DNA from: Gallionella sp. UBA4737
GTDB lineage: Bacteria > Pseudomonadota > Gammaproteobacteria > Burkholderiales > Gallionellaceae
Direction: 5' to 3'
Assembly: GCA_002403995.1 (NCBI GenBank)
Contig: DHIV01000018.1
Coordinates: 1 to 13,893 of the forward strand
Length of the DNA: 13,893 bases
Shown here: positions 1-7,206 of the stretch, one piece after another
Position numbering within the stretch: the stretch's first letter is position 1
Layout: each line of letters opens with the position of its first letter
The notes under the pieces: model-generated
What the model was told of the DNA's origin: nothing
Databases searched by the model: none
Seen by the model: only the letters and a program-made list of their open reading frames with translations
Made by a program: the position numbers and the translations under genes

Positions 1-362
1 CAAAAATCGAGGAGTTTTCCAAGGACATCCACGGTAGCGCATATACCGATATCACCGGGGGTCTGATCCAGGGAGAGGAATACCTCAACGAAACCAAGGC
101 CGGGATCAAGACCATTGTTATCTTCTCCGACATGCAAGAAGAATTGGGCAAGGGAACGGTGCGTGATTTCCCGATCAAGCTCGATGGCATTCGCATCGTG
201 GCGCTGAATGTGAGCAAGCTGGGTACCGACAACGCCGATCCCCGGTTATACCTCGATAGGCTGTCACGCTGGAAGGCGAAGGTTCTTAAGGCCGGCGCTA
301 CCGAATGGGTAGTGGTGAACGACCTGGATAACAACATGGAATCCATCTTGAACGCACGCTGA
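1..362 (+). CDS. C-terminal part of a VWA-like domain protein (5' end outside window)
   Basis: The reading frame is open from base 3 to a TGA at 360-362 and gives about 119 residues. No start is visible, so the gene begins upstream. The segment KTIVIFSDMQEEL is a hydrophobic strand followed by an acidic SD-x-x-E turn, which fits a late strand of a von Willebrand factor A fold. A second strand (IRIVALNVSKL) and a final WVVVNDLDN stretch follow. Proteins of this type usually carry a DxSxS metal-binding motif near the N-terminus, which would lie outside the window, so I cannot test it. VWA proteins mostly mediate metal-dependent protein contacts; no specific partner can be inferred. A strong hairpin 30 bases downstream suggests this is the last gene of its transcript. 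The family call rests on fold-like pattern only. Confidence 0.6.
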   Translation, partial: KIEEFSKDIHGSAYTDITGGLIQGEEYLNETKAGIKTIVIFSDMQEELGKGTVRDFPIKLDGIRIVALNVSKLGTDNADPRLYLDRLSRWKAKVLKAGATEWVVVNDLDNNMESILNAR

Positions 363-389
363 CAAGACTGGTTCTTCTGTTCAAATATC

Positions 390-417
390 AAAGGGGTCGG
401 CTCGTGCCGACCCCTTT
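390..417 (+). terminator. Perfect 12-bp hairpin, probable terminator after the VWA-like gene
   Basis: The arms AAAGGGGTCGGC (390-401) and GCCGACCCCTTT (406-417) pair perfectly around a TCGT loop. The right arm ends in only three T and no longer T-tract follows, so the hairpin is strong but the U-tract is poor. Because the arms begin with A and end with T, it could work in both directions. It lies 28 bases after the stop codon at 360-362. Confidence 0.75.
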
Positions 418-726
418 GGCCATGGAAGGTGATCGCCGGCGCTTTGCATGAACTTGCCGCGCTGGCCGATCGGGCATCATCTAACCGGCAATCGGAGAGC
501 CCGCCATGAACGGTACCCCCGATACACCGTCAAACCAGCGTATCATATGAATATGCGGGTTGTTCATGCTGCTGAGACCTTGGCGTACCATGTACCGGGA
601 AAAGTGATGTCGCAGTCATTCAATTCATGATCATGTTGCTAAACGACACACCCATTCAGCGACTGGCCGTCGAGCGGCTGACAACAAACTGATACTGACT
701 CCTTCATCCATGAAGAAAGGTTGACG
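418..726. other. Intergenic stretch without a recognisable gene
   Basis: This stretch lies between the hairpin terminator and the rhomboid gene. The only open frames are short (a 60-codon frame at 448-630 and a 21-codon frame at 628-693). Neither has a clear ribosome binding site or a protein I recognise. The promoter of the rhomboid gene should lie here, but I see no convincing -35/-10 pair. Its ribosome binding site AAAGG is at 716-720. Confidence 0.5.
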
Positions 727-1305
727 ATGCGTCCCATGCCGTCAGGTGTCCGAACTATCCTCATCGCCACGATAGCCTGCTTCATGCTTCAAATCGGCGC
801 CGGTGATGGAATGATAGCCAGTCTCGCGCTGTGGCCGCTGCAAAGCAACTTCATGCCATGGCAGCTGGTGACCTACGCGTTCCTGCACGGCAGCATCACC
901 CACATTGCCTTCAACATGTACGGCCTGTGGATGTTCGGCAGCGAGCTTGAATACTTGCTGGGGCGGCGAGCGTTCCTTCAACTCTATTTTGCCAGCATTC
1001 TGTCGGCCGGGCTGATGCAATTGCTGGTCACGAGTTTGACCGGTGGTGTCTATCCCACGCTGGGCGCGTCCGGCGGCGTGTTCGGGATATTGCTCGCTTA
1101 CGGGATGTTCTTCCCGAACCGGATCATCTTGCTGTTGATCCCTCCGATACCGTTGCCCGCACGGCTGTTTGTGATCCTGTACGCAGGCATAGAACTGACG
1201 CTGGGCGTGACAGGGACGCAGGCGGGGGTGGCGCATTTTGCGCATCTCGGCGGCATGATAGGCGGCTATATGGTCATCCGCCGCTGGCGCCGCCGTGATC
1301 GCTGA
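727..1305 (+). CDS. Rhomboid-family intramembrane serine protease
   Basis: This is a polytopic membrane protein of 192 residues. Rhomboids cut other membrane proteins within or next to their membrane segments. The diagnostic pieces are present in order: a membrane segment with H-x-x-x-N (HIAFN, residues 59-63), the nucleophile motif GASGG (Ser115), and the catalytic His in AHFAHLGG (His173) near the C-terminus, followed by a basic tail (RRWRRRDR). The length fits a minimal six-helix bacterial rhomboid with no extra cytoplasmic domain. I chose ATG 727 because AAAGG at 716-720 sits 6 bases upstream; an in-frame TTG at 721 would touch that site. The gene stands alone, with 225 bases to the next gene, and the neighbours do not reveal its substrate. 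Confidence 0.9.
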   Translation: MRPMPSGVRTILIATIACFMLQIGAGDGMIASLALWPLQSNFMPWQLVTYAFLHGSITHIAFNMYGLWMFGSELEYLLGRRAFLQLYFASILSAGLMQLLVTSLTGGVYPTLGASGGVFGILLAYGMFFPNRIILLLIPPIPLPARLFVILYAGIELTLGVTGTQAGVAHFAHLGGMIGGYMVIRRWRRRDR

Positions 1306-1530
1306 TATTAACCGGATCAAAAGCTCGATAACTTTTCCAGAATCATCTTGCGCTGAAACGCCAAATCCACCAGAATCCTGACGTAAAAGCTGACTCCAGT
1401 TTTTTGCAGGAAGCACACCCCAACAGCTTTGACAAAGCGCAGCTGCACCATGTCATTCTGATCCAGGGCACGCTGATCCGGTTCGTTTGAGCAGCACCAT
1501 GCTTGGTAACATCAAACAGGAGGGTAAATC

Positions 1531-2031
1531 ATGATACGCAACCCGATCGACATCGCCAGCCGCGTCAGCCCCGAACTGTCCGGCCTCATCGAAACCCTGA
1601 CCGACCAATTGGAAACCGACGAGCCGGTAACGCTTGCCTCGGTTCGCTCATTCCTCAAGCATGGAATGCCAGTCGAAATCGACGAGGACGAACACATGCA
1701 TCACTTCGATGTCGACGAATCGGTTATCGACGAACTGGATGAACTGATCGAACAGTTCGGGGAATCGGCAGTGGCTGAGGACTTTATCTACGCTTTCGCC
1801 AGCGAACCGCTCTCACGAGTGATAGAAGAAGTCGTGAGCGACGAGAATCGCGAATTTCCACCAACGCTTGCAGATGTCCAGGAGGCGATAGTCGACGGAC
1901 TGGCTGGCCGCCTGGTTGGCGAGGGTGTTCTGGAAGAGGATGAGGATGACGTGCTGATGCCCGAGATCGAAAGCCTGATCGACCGTTTCGGCATCGATGC
2001 GCTGGCGGAGGATTTCTTGCGGTACGAGTAG
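1531..2031 (+). CDS. Acidic hypothetical protein made of two tandem repeat units
   Basis: I do not recognise this 166-residue protein. It is strongly acidic, with runs such as EIDEDE and LEEDEDD, and has no signal peptide or membrane segment, so it is probably cytoplasmic. Residues about 15-91 and 93-166 look like two copies of one unit. Each starts with LS-x-x-IE, continues through TLA-x-V, passes an acidic patch and ends in an ELIEQFGESAVAEDF- or SLIDRFGIDALAEDF-type helix. The start is well supported by AGGAGGG at 1518-1524, 6 bases before the ATG. It ends in TAG, which shows that TAG is a normal stop here. The gene is flanked on both sides by non-coding stretches of 165-225 bases. The repeated helices could form a binding or dimer surface, but no function can be assigned. 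Confidence 0.8.
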   Translation: MIRNPIDIASRVSPELSGLIETLTDQLETDEPVTLASVRSFLKHGMPVEIDEDEHMHHFDVDESVIDELDELIEQFGESAVAEDFIYAFASEPLSRVIEEVVSDENREFPPTLADVQEAIVDGLAGRLVGEGVLEEDEDDVLMPEIESLIDRFGIDALAEDFLRYE

Positions 2032-2182
2032 CGAAGCTGCCAATATCTCCGGCGCGCTTTGGCATATCTGCTGCGGCGTTTATTTACACAGGTGTTAGAT
2101 CGTTAATTGCTGATCCGGTTAAATCAAAGAGTCGGTTTTGTAGGAGCGGTTTTCCTTTGGAATTGGCTGATCATGTAATTCT

Positions 2183-2186
2183 GGAG
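2183..2186 (+). promoter_or_regulatory. Ribosome binding site of the alanine dehydrogenase gene
   Basis: GGAG at 2183-2186 lies 10 bases before the ATG at 2197. The same bases could pair with CTCC at 2191-2194 in a small GGAG-AGAA-CTCC hairpin, which might mask the site weakly. Confidence 0.5.
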
Positions 2187-2196
2187 AGAACTCCGC

Positions 2197-3312
2197 ATGA
2201 AAATCGGCATACCGAAAGAAATCAAGACCAACGAAAACCGTGTCACGCTGGTGCCGGCAGGGGCGGGGGCTTTGGTATCGGCTGGGCACACGGTCATCGT
2301 CGAAGCGGGAGCGGGGCTGGGCAGCGGATTCAGCGATGCGCTGTACCAGGCGGCGGGCGCGCAGATCGCGCAGGATGCCGATGCGGTCTGGGCGGCAGCC
2401 GACCTGATCGTCAAAGTGAAAGAGCCGATAGCACCGGAATGTAAACGCATCAGGCCTGGCCAGGCCATCTTCACCTACTTCCATTTCGCCGCGAGCGAGC
2501 AGTTGACCCGCGCGCTTATCGCTTCCGGCGCGGTGTGCATCGCGTATGAAACCGTCGAGTTGCCCTCGCGCGAACTGCCGCTGCTGACACCGATGCCCGA
2601 AGTGGCCGGGCGCATGGCCGTGCAGGAAGGCGCCAAGTAGCTGGAGAAGCTCTATGGCGGGCGCGGTGTTCTGCTCGGCGGAGTGCCGGGCGTGCCGCCC
2701 GCCAAGGTGGTGATACTCGGCGGCGGTGCGGTAGGCGTCAATGCGGCAAAGATGGCAGCCGGGCTGGGCGCCACGGTCGTCATCCTCGATGTTTCACTGG
2801 AAAAGCTGCGCTATCTGAGCGATGTGATGCCCGCCAACGTGCAACTGATATTTTCAGACCGGCACACGCTGCTCAAGCAGATCACCAATGCCGACCTGGT
2901 CATCGGCGCGGTGCTGGTGCACGGCGCCGTCGCGCCCCACCTGATCCGCCGCGAAGACCTCAAGATCATGCACAAGGGCGCGGTGATCGTCGATGTCTCC
3001 ATCGACCAGGGCGGCTGCGTCGAGACCATGCATTCCACCACACACGAAGATCCTACCTTCATCATCGATGGCATCATCCACTACGGCGTGGCCAACATGC
3101 CCGACGGCTTGCCGCTTACCGCCACGCTGGCGCTGACCAACGCCACCCTGCCCTACGTGCTGCAACTGGCGAACAAGGGATACCGGCAGGCGCTCAAGGA
3201 CTCTCCGGCACTGCTCAAGGGGCTCAACATCATCAGCGGAAAAGTGACGCACAAGAAAGTCGCCGAGGCGTTCGGGTTGGAATATCACGCGGCGGAATCT
3301 GTTGTCGATTGA
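2197..3312 (+). pseudogene. ald: Alanine dehydrogenase with an in-frame amber stop at codon 148
   Basis: Alanine dehydrogenase interconverts L-alanine and pyruvate plus ammonia with NAD in the cytoplasm. The frame spans 371 codons, the usual family length, but codon 148 (2638-2640) is TAG. Part one (147 residues) has the substrate-domain signatures KEIKTNENRV, KVKEP (Lys75) and FTYFHFA (His96), and breaks inside the conserved stretch after AVQEGAK. Reading through, the same frame resumes with LEKLYGGRGVLLGGVPGV, the NAD-binding GGGAVG (about 175-180), an acidic residue ending that strand (Asp198), VDVSIDQGG (Asp270) and ALTNATLPY. Everything else looks intact, so one TAC or TAT (Tyr) to TAG change would explain it. 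Neither half should be active alone, since catalytic and NAD-binding residues are separated. A very recent null allele or a sequencing error are the main readings; readthrough is less likely because TAG ends other genes here. Confidence 0.9.
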
Positions 3313-3367
3313 AGCGATTTGACTGCGGTATTTTTGGCTTTGGTCGGCTACCAACATTGCACGCGCA

Positions 3368-4072
3368 TCAGTTGCCAAAAGTAACCGGTTCGTTGCCCGG
3401 TTGCCACACCGGGAATTTTTGCATCACCAGGGAAAATAGCTCAGACGATGTGAATTGCTCCAGCCACGCGCGCAGGGCGGGGTAGGGCGCAGTGGCGAAC
3501 CAATCACTGTCTATTGCAGAAAATTGGCGGACAAAGGGAAGCAGGGCGGCATCGGCCAGCGTGAATGTTTCGCCCAGCAAGCAGGGTGTGGTGCTGAGGC
3601 GCTGTTCGAGCTGTTGCAAGAATTGTTCACCCGCGATGCGGTACGCGCTTTGTGGCTGCTCGGGAAATCGCTCGGGATATTTGTAGCGGTCCAGGTTGTG
3701 TTTGAATGTCGTATCGTTCTCGATCACCAGCGTCAATGTGGCCTGTGCATGGCAGTCATCTTTCCCCAACCATGCTTGTGGATCGTGCTGGCGCAAGGCC
3801 CACAGCATGATGTCCCAGCTTTCGTCTATCACTTTTTCATCAGGCAGCACCCGCAAGGGGTACGCCGGTGGGTGCCCGACGGCTTCGCCGTCACCCTCTC
3901 GCAGCACCAGTACCGGCACACTGCCTTTGGGTGACGCTGCCAGCATGGCTGCGGGTTTGTCGCGCAACACCACCTCGCGCAATTCAACGGTTATGCCGCT
4001 GGCGATCAGTGCGGCGCGCGCCCGCATGGCGTAGGGACAGCGGCGGAAGGAGTAGAGGATGGGGAAGGGCAT
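3368..4072 (-). CDS. Glutathione S-transferase-like protein with an unusual insertion
   Basis: This cytosolic GST-fold protein has 234 residues. The N-terminal thioredoxin-like domain shows a CPYA motif (Cys12-Ala15) in the position of the catalytic residue of omega- and beta-type GSTs. It also has the cis-proline strand GSVPVLVL (50-57) and the glutathione-binding ES pair (Glu84-Ser85) in VIDESWDIM. The C-terminal helical domain includes FTLADAALLPFVRQF, the usual N-cap and hydrophobic-core motif. Between the third and fourth strands (residues about 58-75) it has an extra GDGEAVGHPPAYPLR-type segment encoded by a palindromic sequence; most relatives have a short turn there. The physiological substrate is unknown. 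The start has no clear Shine-Dalgarno sequence, but the protein begins exactly where the family normally does. It is convergent with ald (55 bases apart) and divergent from the YihY-type gene. Confidence 0.88.
   Translation of the reverse strand: MPFPILYSFRRCPYAMRARAALIASGITVELREVVLRDKPAAMLAASPKGSVPVLVLREGDGEAVGHPPAYPLRVLPDEKVIDESWDIMLWALRQHDPQAWLGKDDCHAQATLTLVIENDTTFKHNLDRYKYPERFPEQPQSAYRIAGEQFLQQLEQRLSTTPCLLGETFTLADAALLPFVRQFSAIDSDWFATAPYPALRAWLEQFTSSELFSLVMQKFPVWQPGNEPVTFGN
3870..3896. repeat. Palindromic element inserted in-frame in the GST gene
   Basis: GACGGC (3878-3883), loop TTC and GCCGTC (3887-3892) form a 6-bp stem. GGGT (3870-3873) and ACCC (3893-3896) extend it across a GCCC bulge. 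It encodes part of the extra loop of the GST. It resembles the dispersed REP- or Rickettsia-palindrome-type elements seen in many bacteria, but only one copy is visible in this window, so the repeat nature is an inference. Confidence 0.45.
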
Positions 4073-4127
4073 GGCGGAGATTTTAGCGGGTAAGTGATTG
4101 GGGGATGGCGCATAATATGATTACCTT

Positions 4128-4173
4128 TTGATGATCAATGTGCGGCATCGCACATCTGCAGCACACACGCTGC
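4128..4173. promoter_or_regulatory. Three adjacent dyads in the divergent GST / YihY-type intergenic region
   Basis: There are three inverted repeats in 46 bases: TTGAT-G-ATCAA (4128-4138), ATGTGCG-GCAT-CGCACAT (4138-4155, seven paired bases) and GCAGC-acacac-GCTGC (4158-4173). They fill the middle of the 134-base region between two divergent starts, which is where operators would be expected. A weak leftward promoter (TTGATC and TATTAT on the minus strand, about 15 bases apart) would overlap the first dyad. Confidence 0.45.
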
Positions 4174-4206
4174 GATAGAATCATCCTGCTAACCCAAGGT
4201 TGACCC

Positions 4207-5115
4207 ATGAAGCTCATCGACTCCAGAACAACTTACGTCCTGAAAAACCCCGTCGCCTTCGCGCTCCGGGTGCTGAAAGCATTTCAGGCCAACCAGGGCC
4301 TGCTGCTCGCCGGCGCGGTGGCCTACTACGCGTTGCTCTCCATTGTGCCGCTGCTCATCCTGATGGTGATCGCGCTGTCGCAGGTGATCGATCAGGACGT
4401 GCTGCTGGCGACGCTGAACACGGCGCTGGCGTATGTGGTGCCGGGCGAAGGCAGGGCGGTGGTGGCGGAGCTGAAAGCGTTCCTCGATCACCGCGAGGTG
4501 ATCGGCTGGGTGCTGCTCGTCACGATGCTGTTTTTCAGCTCGCTCGGATTCAAGGTGCTGGAGAGTGCGATCTCGGTGATCTTTCTGCATCGCGTGGAGA
4601 AGCGCAAGCGGCACATCCTTGTTTCCCTGCTGCTGTTGCCCTTCGGCTATATCTTTTTCATCGGCGCGGTGCTGTTCGTGGGCACATTCGTGATTGTCGA
4701 CCTGATGGCGATAGGCGGCGAGCATATCGTTATTCTGGGACATAGCTGGTCGCTGGGCGGTTTCTCGCGCTGGCTGATCTACGTTGCCGGCGTGTTCGGG
4801 GAAATCCTGCTCATTTCCGCGATCTACTACTTCATGCCGGTGGGCAGGCTGACGGCGCATCACGCGCTGATTGGCGGCGCCACGGCGGGCCTGCTGTGGG
4901 AAATCATCCGCCATGCGCTGGGCTGGTATTTCGGCACGTTGTCGCAGGTGGGCGTGGTGTACGGTTCGCTCACCACAGCCATCATCGTGCTGCTCAGCCT
5001 GGAAGTGGCCGCCACGCTGCTGTTGCTGGGCGCACAGGTGATCGCGGAATATGAACGCATCGAGATCGGCGCGCCTCCGAAGCAGCCGGCGCCAAAGCGC
5101 AACGATGCTGGCTGA
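4207..5115 (+). CDS. YihY/BrkB-family inner-membrane protein
   Basis: This is a 302-residue multi-pass membrane protein. It shows the family landmarks: an N-terminal amphipathic stretch followed by the first membrane segment LLLAGAVAYYALLSIVPLLILMV, then RFLH-like RVEKRKR loop residues after LESAISVIFLH. Near the C-terminus come MPVGRLTAHHALIGGATAGLLWEIIRHALGWYF and a final helix pair before a basic, proline-rich tail (APPKQPAPKRNDAG). I count about six membrane segments. The family was once called ribonuclease BN, which is now considered wrong; its function is still unsettled, with transport or envelope roles proposed. AAGG at 4196-4199 lies 7 bases upstream of the chosen ATG. It is transcribed alone and divergently from the GST gene. 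Confidence 0.9.
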   Translation: MKLIDSRTTYVLKNPVAFALRVLKAFQANQGLLLAGAVAYYALLSIVPLLILMVIALSQVIDQDVLLATLNTALAYVVPGEGRAVVAELKAFLDHREVIGWVLLVTMLFFSSLGFKVLESAISVIFLHRVEKRKRHILVSLLLLPFGYIFFIGAVLFVGTFVIVDLMAIGGEHIVILGHSWSLGGFSRWLIYVAGVFGEILLISAIYYFMPVGRLTAHHALIGGATAGLLWEIIRHALGWYFGTLSQVGVVYGSLTTAIIVLLSLEVAATLLLLGAQVIAEYERIEIGAPPKQPAPKRNDAG

Positions 5116-5322
5116 ACCAGCCGCGCTGCGACTGGCATTTTGGGTGAGCCATCTGCCCGAAAAACTTTCGACTGGCTCGCTCCTGCAAAAACAATATTTA
5201 AATTTGCAAGTCGCGAATTGTTTTAAGATGTGCAGACGAACGAATCAATAAGGCAATCTCGAGATGAAACGCGATTCCTTGCTGTTGTGTTTTGTCTTCG
5301 CGCTTGCAAAGGAGGTATATCC

Positions 5323-5823
5323 ATGAACAGACTGCTGCTAATTATGTTGCTGGCATTGTCGGCTACGCCAGTTTGTGCCGCCGGGGAGGGCGGGATGTTC
5401 GGTCAGGGGCGTACTCAATTCTCGCTGATGATTGGGAATGGTTATGCCTTCGACAATAATTATTTCGTCATCGGGGCGAGCGTGAGCCATTACGTTGTCG
5501 ATGGGCTGGGTGTCGGGTTGTCTTTCGAGAATTGGTCGGGGGGTGGTCCCGGTATCACCAAGTACGCGCCTTTCGCCCAATACGTATTCAATCGGACATC
5601 TTCTATACAGCCATATGTGGGCGCATTTTATCGCCACACCGCAGTCGATGGCCTGCCCGGCATCAATTCGGTCGGTGAGCGCGCCGGGATCAATATCGCT
5701 GCCGGGCCCAATGCCTATATCAGTTTCGGCTTCGTCCAGGAGGTCTACCTTGATTGCCAGGCGACGGTTTACCGCACATGCAGAGAAACCTATCCCGACT
5801 TAAGTCTTACCTTCGGATTTTGA
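5323..5823 (+). CDS. Small outer-membrane beta-barrel protein
   Basis: This 166-residue protein starts with a clear signal peptide (MNRLLLIMLLALSATPVCAA, cleavage expected after Ala20). The mature part alternates short amphipathic strands rich in aromatic residues and glycine (TQFSLMIGNGYAF, YFVIGASVSHYVV, GVGLSFENW, QPYVGAFYRH, AYISFGFVQEVYL). It ends in LSLTFGF, a terminal Phe typical of the signal recognised by the barrel assembly machinery. About eight strands would fit. Cys145 and Cys153 lie close together near the last strands and could form a disulfide. I chose ATG 5323 because GGAGG (5311-5315) precedes it by 7 bases and the signal peptide begins there; an upstream in-frame extension from 5230 has neither. 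The propeller-protein gene starts 62 bases later, so the two may be co-transcribed. Function unknown. Confidence 0.82.
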   Translation: MNRLLLIMLLALSATPVCAAGEGGMFGQGRTQFSLMIGNGYAFDNNYFVIGASVSHYVVDGLGVGLSFENWSGGGPGITKYAPFAQYVFNRTSSIQPYVGAFYRHTAVDGLPGINSVGERAGINIAAGPNAYISFGFVQEVYLDCQATVYRTCRETYPDLSLTFGF

Positions 5824-5885
5824 AGTGGAAAGTCAGCGCTTTAATTCCAGATGGTCAATTTTATTTGCTGGCACGGGGTATTGAG

Positions 5886-7121
5886 ATGAATCGCAATCCC
5901 GTGCAGTACCTGGTTACCCGCGTAATGCCTTGCGGCAAGTTCGTCCTGTTGTTGCTGTTGTGCATGGCCTGCGCGCCTCTGCAGGCGGGCACTGCAACGC
6001 TGGCCTATGAGGATCAGACGCTGACACTGGACGGCGAACGCAGGATGGTGCGCGTACCCAAGGGTTACCGGCTGGAGTTGCTCAGCCGCATGGATGCGCC
6101 GCGCATGCTGACCTTTGCCGCGAACGGCGATCTGTTCGCCGGTTCGAAATCCGGCAGGGTGTATCGCCTGCCGCCTCCCTATACCAAGCCGGAGGTGCTG
6201 GTGCAGCTGGGCGATTATCCGCACAGCGTGGCGTTCCGGCAGGGCGAGATCTTGATCGCGAAAACAGATGGTGTGTATCGCGCGCCTTACCGGCCCGGGC
6301 AGTCCGTCATCGCGCCGGATGCGGTGACGCTGATGGCGGCTTTGCCGGGCGGGGGCGGGCATGACAGCCGCACAGTGGGGGTGGGCCCGGATGGGCGGGT
6401 GTATGCCAGCCTGGGCATCCAGCGCAATTGCAGCGACCAGTACCTGGGCGAGGGCTATCGGTTCGAAGACCAGCGCGGCGGGGTGGTGGTGTTGCGTGAA
6501 TTCGGCGGCAAGGCCGATTGGGAGCCTTTTGCTTCGGGGCTGCGCAATCCGGTCGGCTTCGATTGGCAGCCGCAGACCGGGGTGCTCTACGCCAGCAACA
6601 ATGGGCCGGATCATCTGGGCTACGATCAGCCGCCGGAATATTTCAGCAAGCTCACCGCCGGCTCATTTCACGGCATGCCGTGGTTCCAGTTCGATGGCAA
6701 GCAGATGCAACGCGATGATTGTGCGGGTAGCGTGCCGCCACGGCCCATAGCAGAGGTGACGATACCGGCTGCGACTTTCCCGGCGCGCAATGCGCCGCTG
6801 GGCATGGTTTTCGTGCCCAAGGGCGCGATGGATGCAAGCCTGGAATTCGATGCGGTGGTCGCGTTGCACGGCTCATGGGGAACGCAGCCCAGCGGCGGCT
6901 TCATGGGCGGTGCCGCCACGCGCCGCCCGCCGAAGATCGTGGTGGTGCGTTTTCAGAATGGCCAGGCGATGCGCGTGGATGATCTGGTCACCGGTTTTCA
7001 ATTGTCGGATGGAGAGCGCTGGGCGCGCCCGGCTGGCGTGGCGGTCGGGCCTGACGGCGCGCTGTATTTCAGCAGCGACAGCGAGATCAACGGGCTGTTC
7101 AGGCTAAAGCGTGTTAATTAA
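5886..7121 (+). CDS. Exported sorbosone/glucose dehydrogenase-type beta-propeller protein
   Basis: This is a 411-residue protein with an N-terminal export signal (VMPCGKFVLLLLLCMACAPLQA, cleavage likely after PLQA, residue about 35). The rest is a six-bladed-propeller sequence of the PQQ-dependent sugar dehydrogenase family, which includes soluble glucose dehydrogenase and L-sorbosone dehydrogenase. Blade motifs visible in order are RMLTFAANGDLFAGS, HDSRTVGVGPDGRVYASLG, GLRNPVGFDWQPQTGVLYASNNGPD, VVALHGSWGTQPSGG and RPAGVAVGPDGALYFSSDSE. It probably acts in the periplasm. Whether it really binds PQQ or oxidises a sugar cannot be told from sequence; no PQQ biosynthesis genes are in the window. 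ATG 5886 follows a GGGG at 5875-5878; the frame is open further upstream into the barrel gene but without a signal peptide. An alternative start is ATG 5925. Confidence 0.85.
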   Translation: MNRNPVQYLVTRVMPCGKFVLLLLLCMACAPLQAGTATLAYEDQTLTLDGERRMVRVPKGYRLELLSRMDAPRMLTFAANGDLFAGSKSGRVYRLPPPYTKPEVLVQLGDYPHSVAFRQGEILIAKTDGVYRAPYRPGQSVIAPDAVTLMAALPGGGGHDSRTVGVGPDGRVYASLGIQRNCSDQYLGEGYRFEDQRGGVVVLREFGGKADWEPFASGLRNPVGFDWQPQTGVLYASNNGPDHLGYDQPPEYFSKLTAGSFHGMPWFQFDGKQMQRDDCAGSVPPRPIAEVTIPAATFPARNAPLGMVFVPKGAMDASLEFDAVVALHGSWGTQPSGGFMGGAATRRPPKIVVVRFQNGQAMRVDDLVTGFQLSDGERWARPAGVAVGPDGALYFSSDSEINGLFRLKRVN

Positions 7122-7206
7122 TATTAAATATAAACATACAATTATAATTAATTATTAAAGTTAATTATAATATGACTTATACAGACAAAATATCGGGTAA
7201 TTCATT
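7122..7206 (+). promoter_or_regulatory. AT-rich promoter segment before the Old Yellow Enzyme gene
   Basis: By my count about 85 percent of these 85 bases are A or T, unlike the GC-rich genes on each side. It contains a perfect -10 hexamer TATAAT (7166-7171) but no good -35. The 9-mer AATTATAAT occurs twice as a direct repeat (7140-7148 and 7163-7171), 23 bases apart. The position right upstream of a new gene block supports a promoter. Confidence 0.5.

Noticed and set aside
448..630. 60-codon frame between the terminator and the rhomboid gene
   Set aside because: No binding site before its start and no recognisable or patterned protein; judged chance.
742..1416. 224-codon minus-strand frame opposite the rhomboid gene
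   Set aside because: The plus strand encodes a rhomboid with all catalytic motifs; the minus frame is low-complexity, rich in Gln, Arg and His, as expected for an antisense shadow.
2638..2640. Programmed amber readthrough or pyrrolysine at the ald stop
   Set aside because: TAG is used as an ordinary stop in three other genes here and I see no recoding hairpin just downstream; mutation or sequence error is simpler.
4189..4914. 241-codon minus-strand frame opposite the YihY-type gene
   Set aside because: It is very rich in His, Gln and Arg with no domain, which is the usual reverse complement of a hydrophobic membrane protein.
5754..5885. Upstream extension of the beta-propeller gene into the barrel gene
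   Set aside because: It would overlap the C-terminus of the barrel protein by 70 bases and put 44 residues before the export signal.
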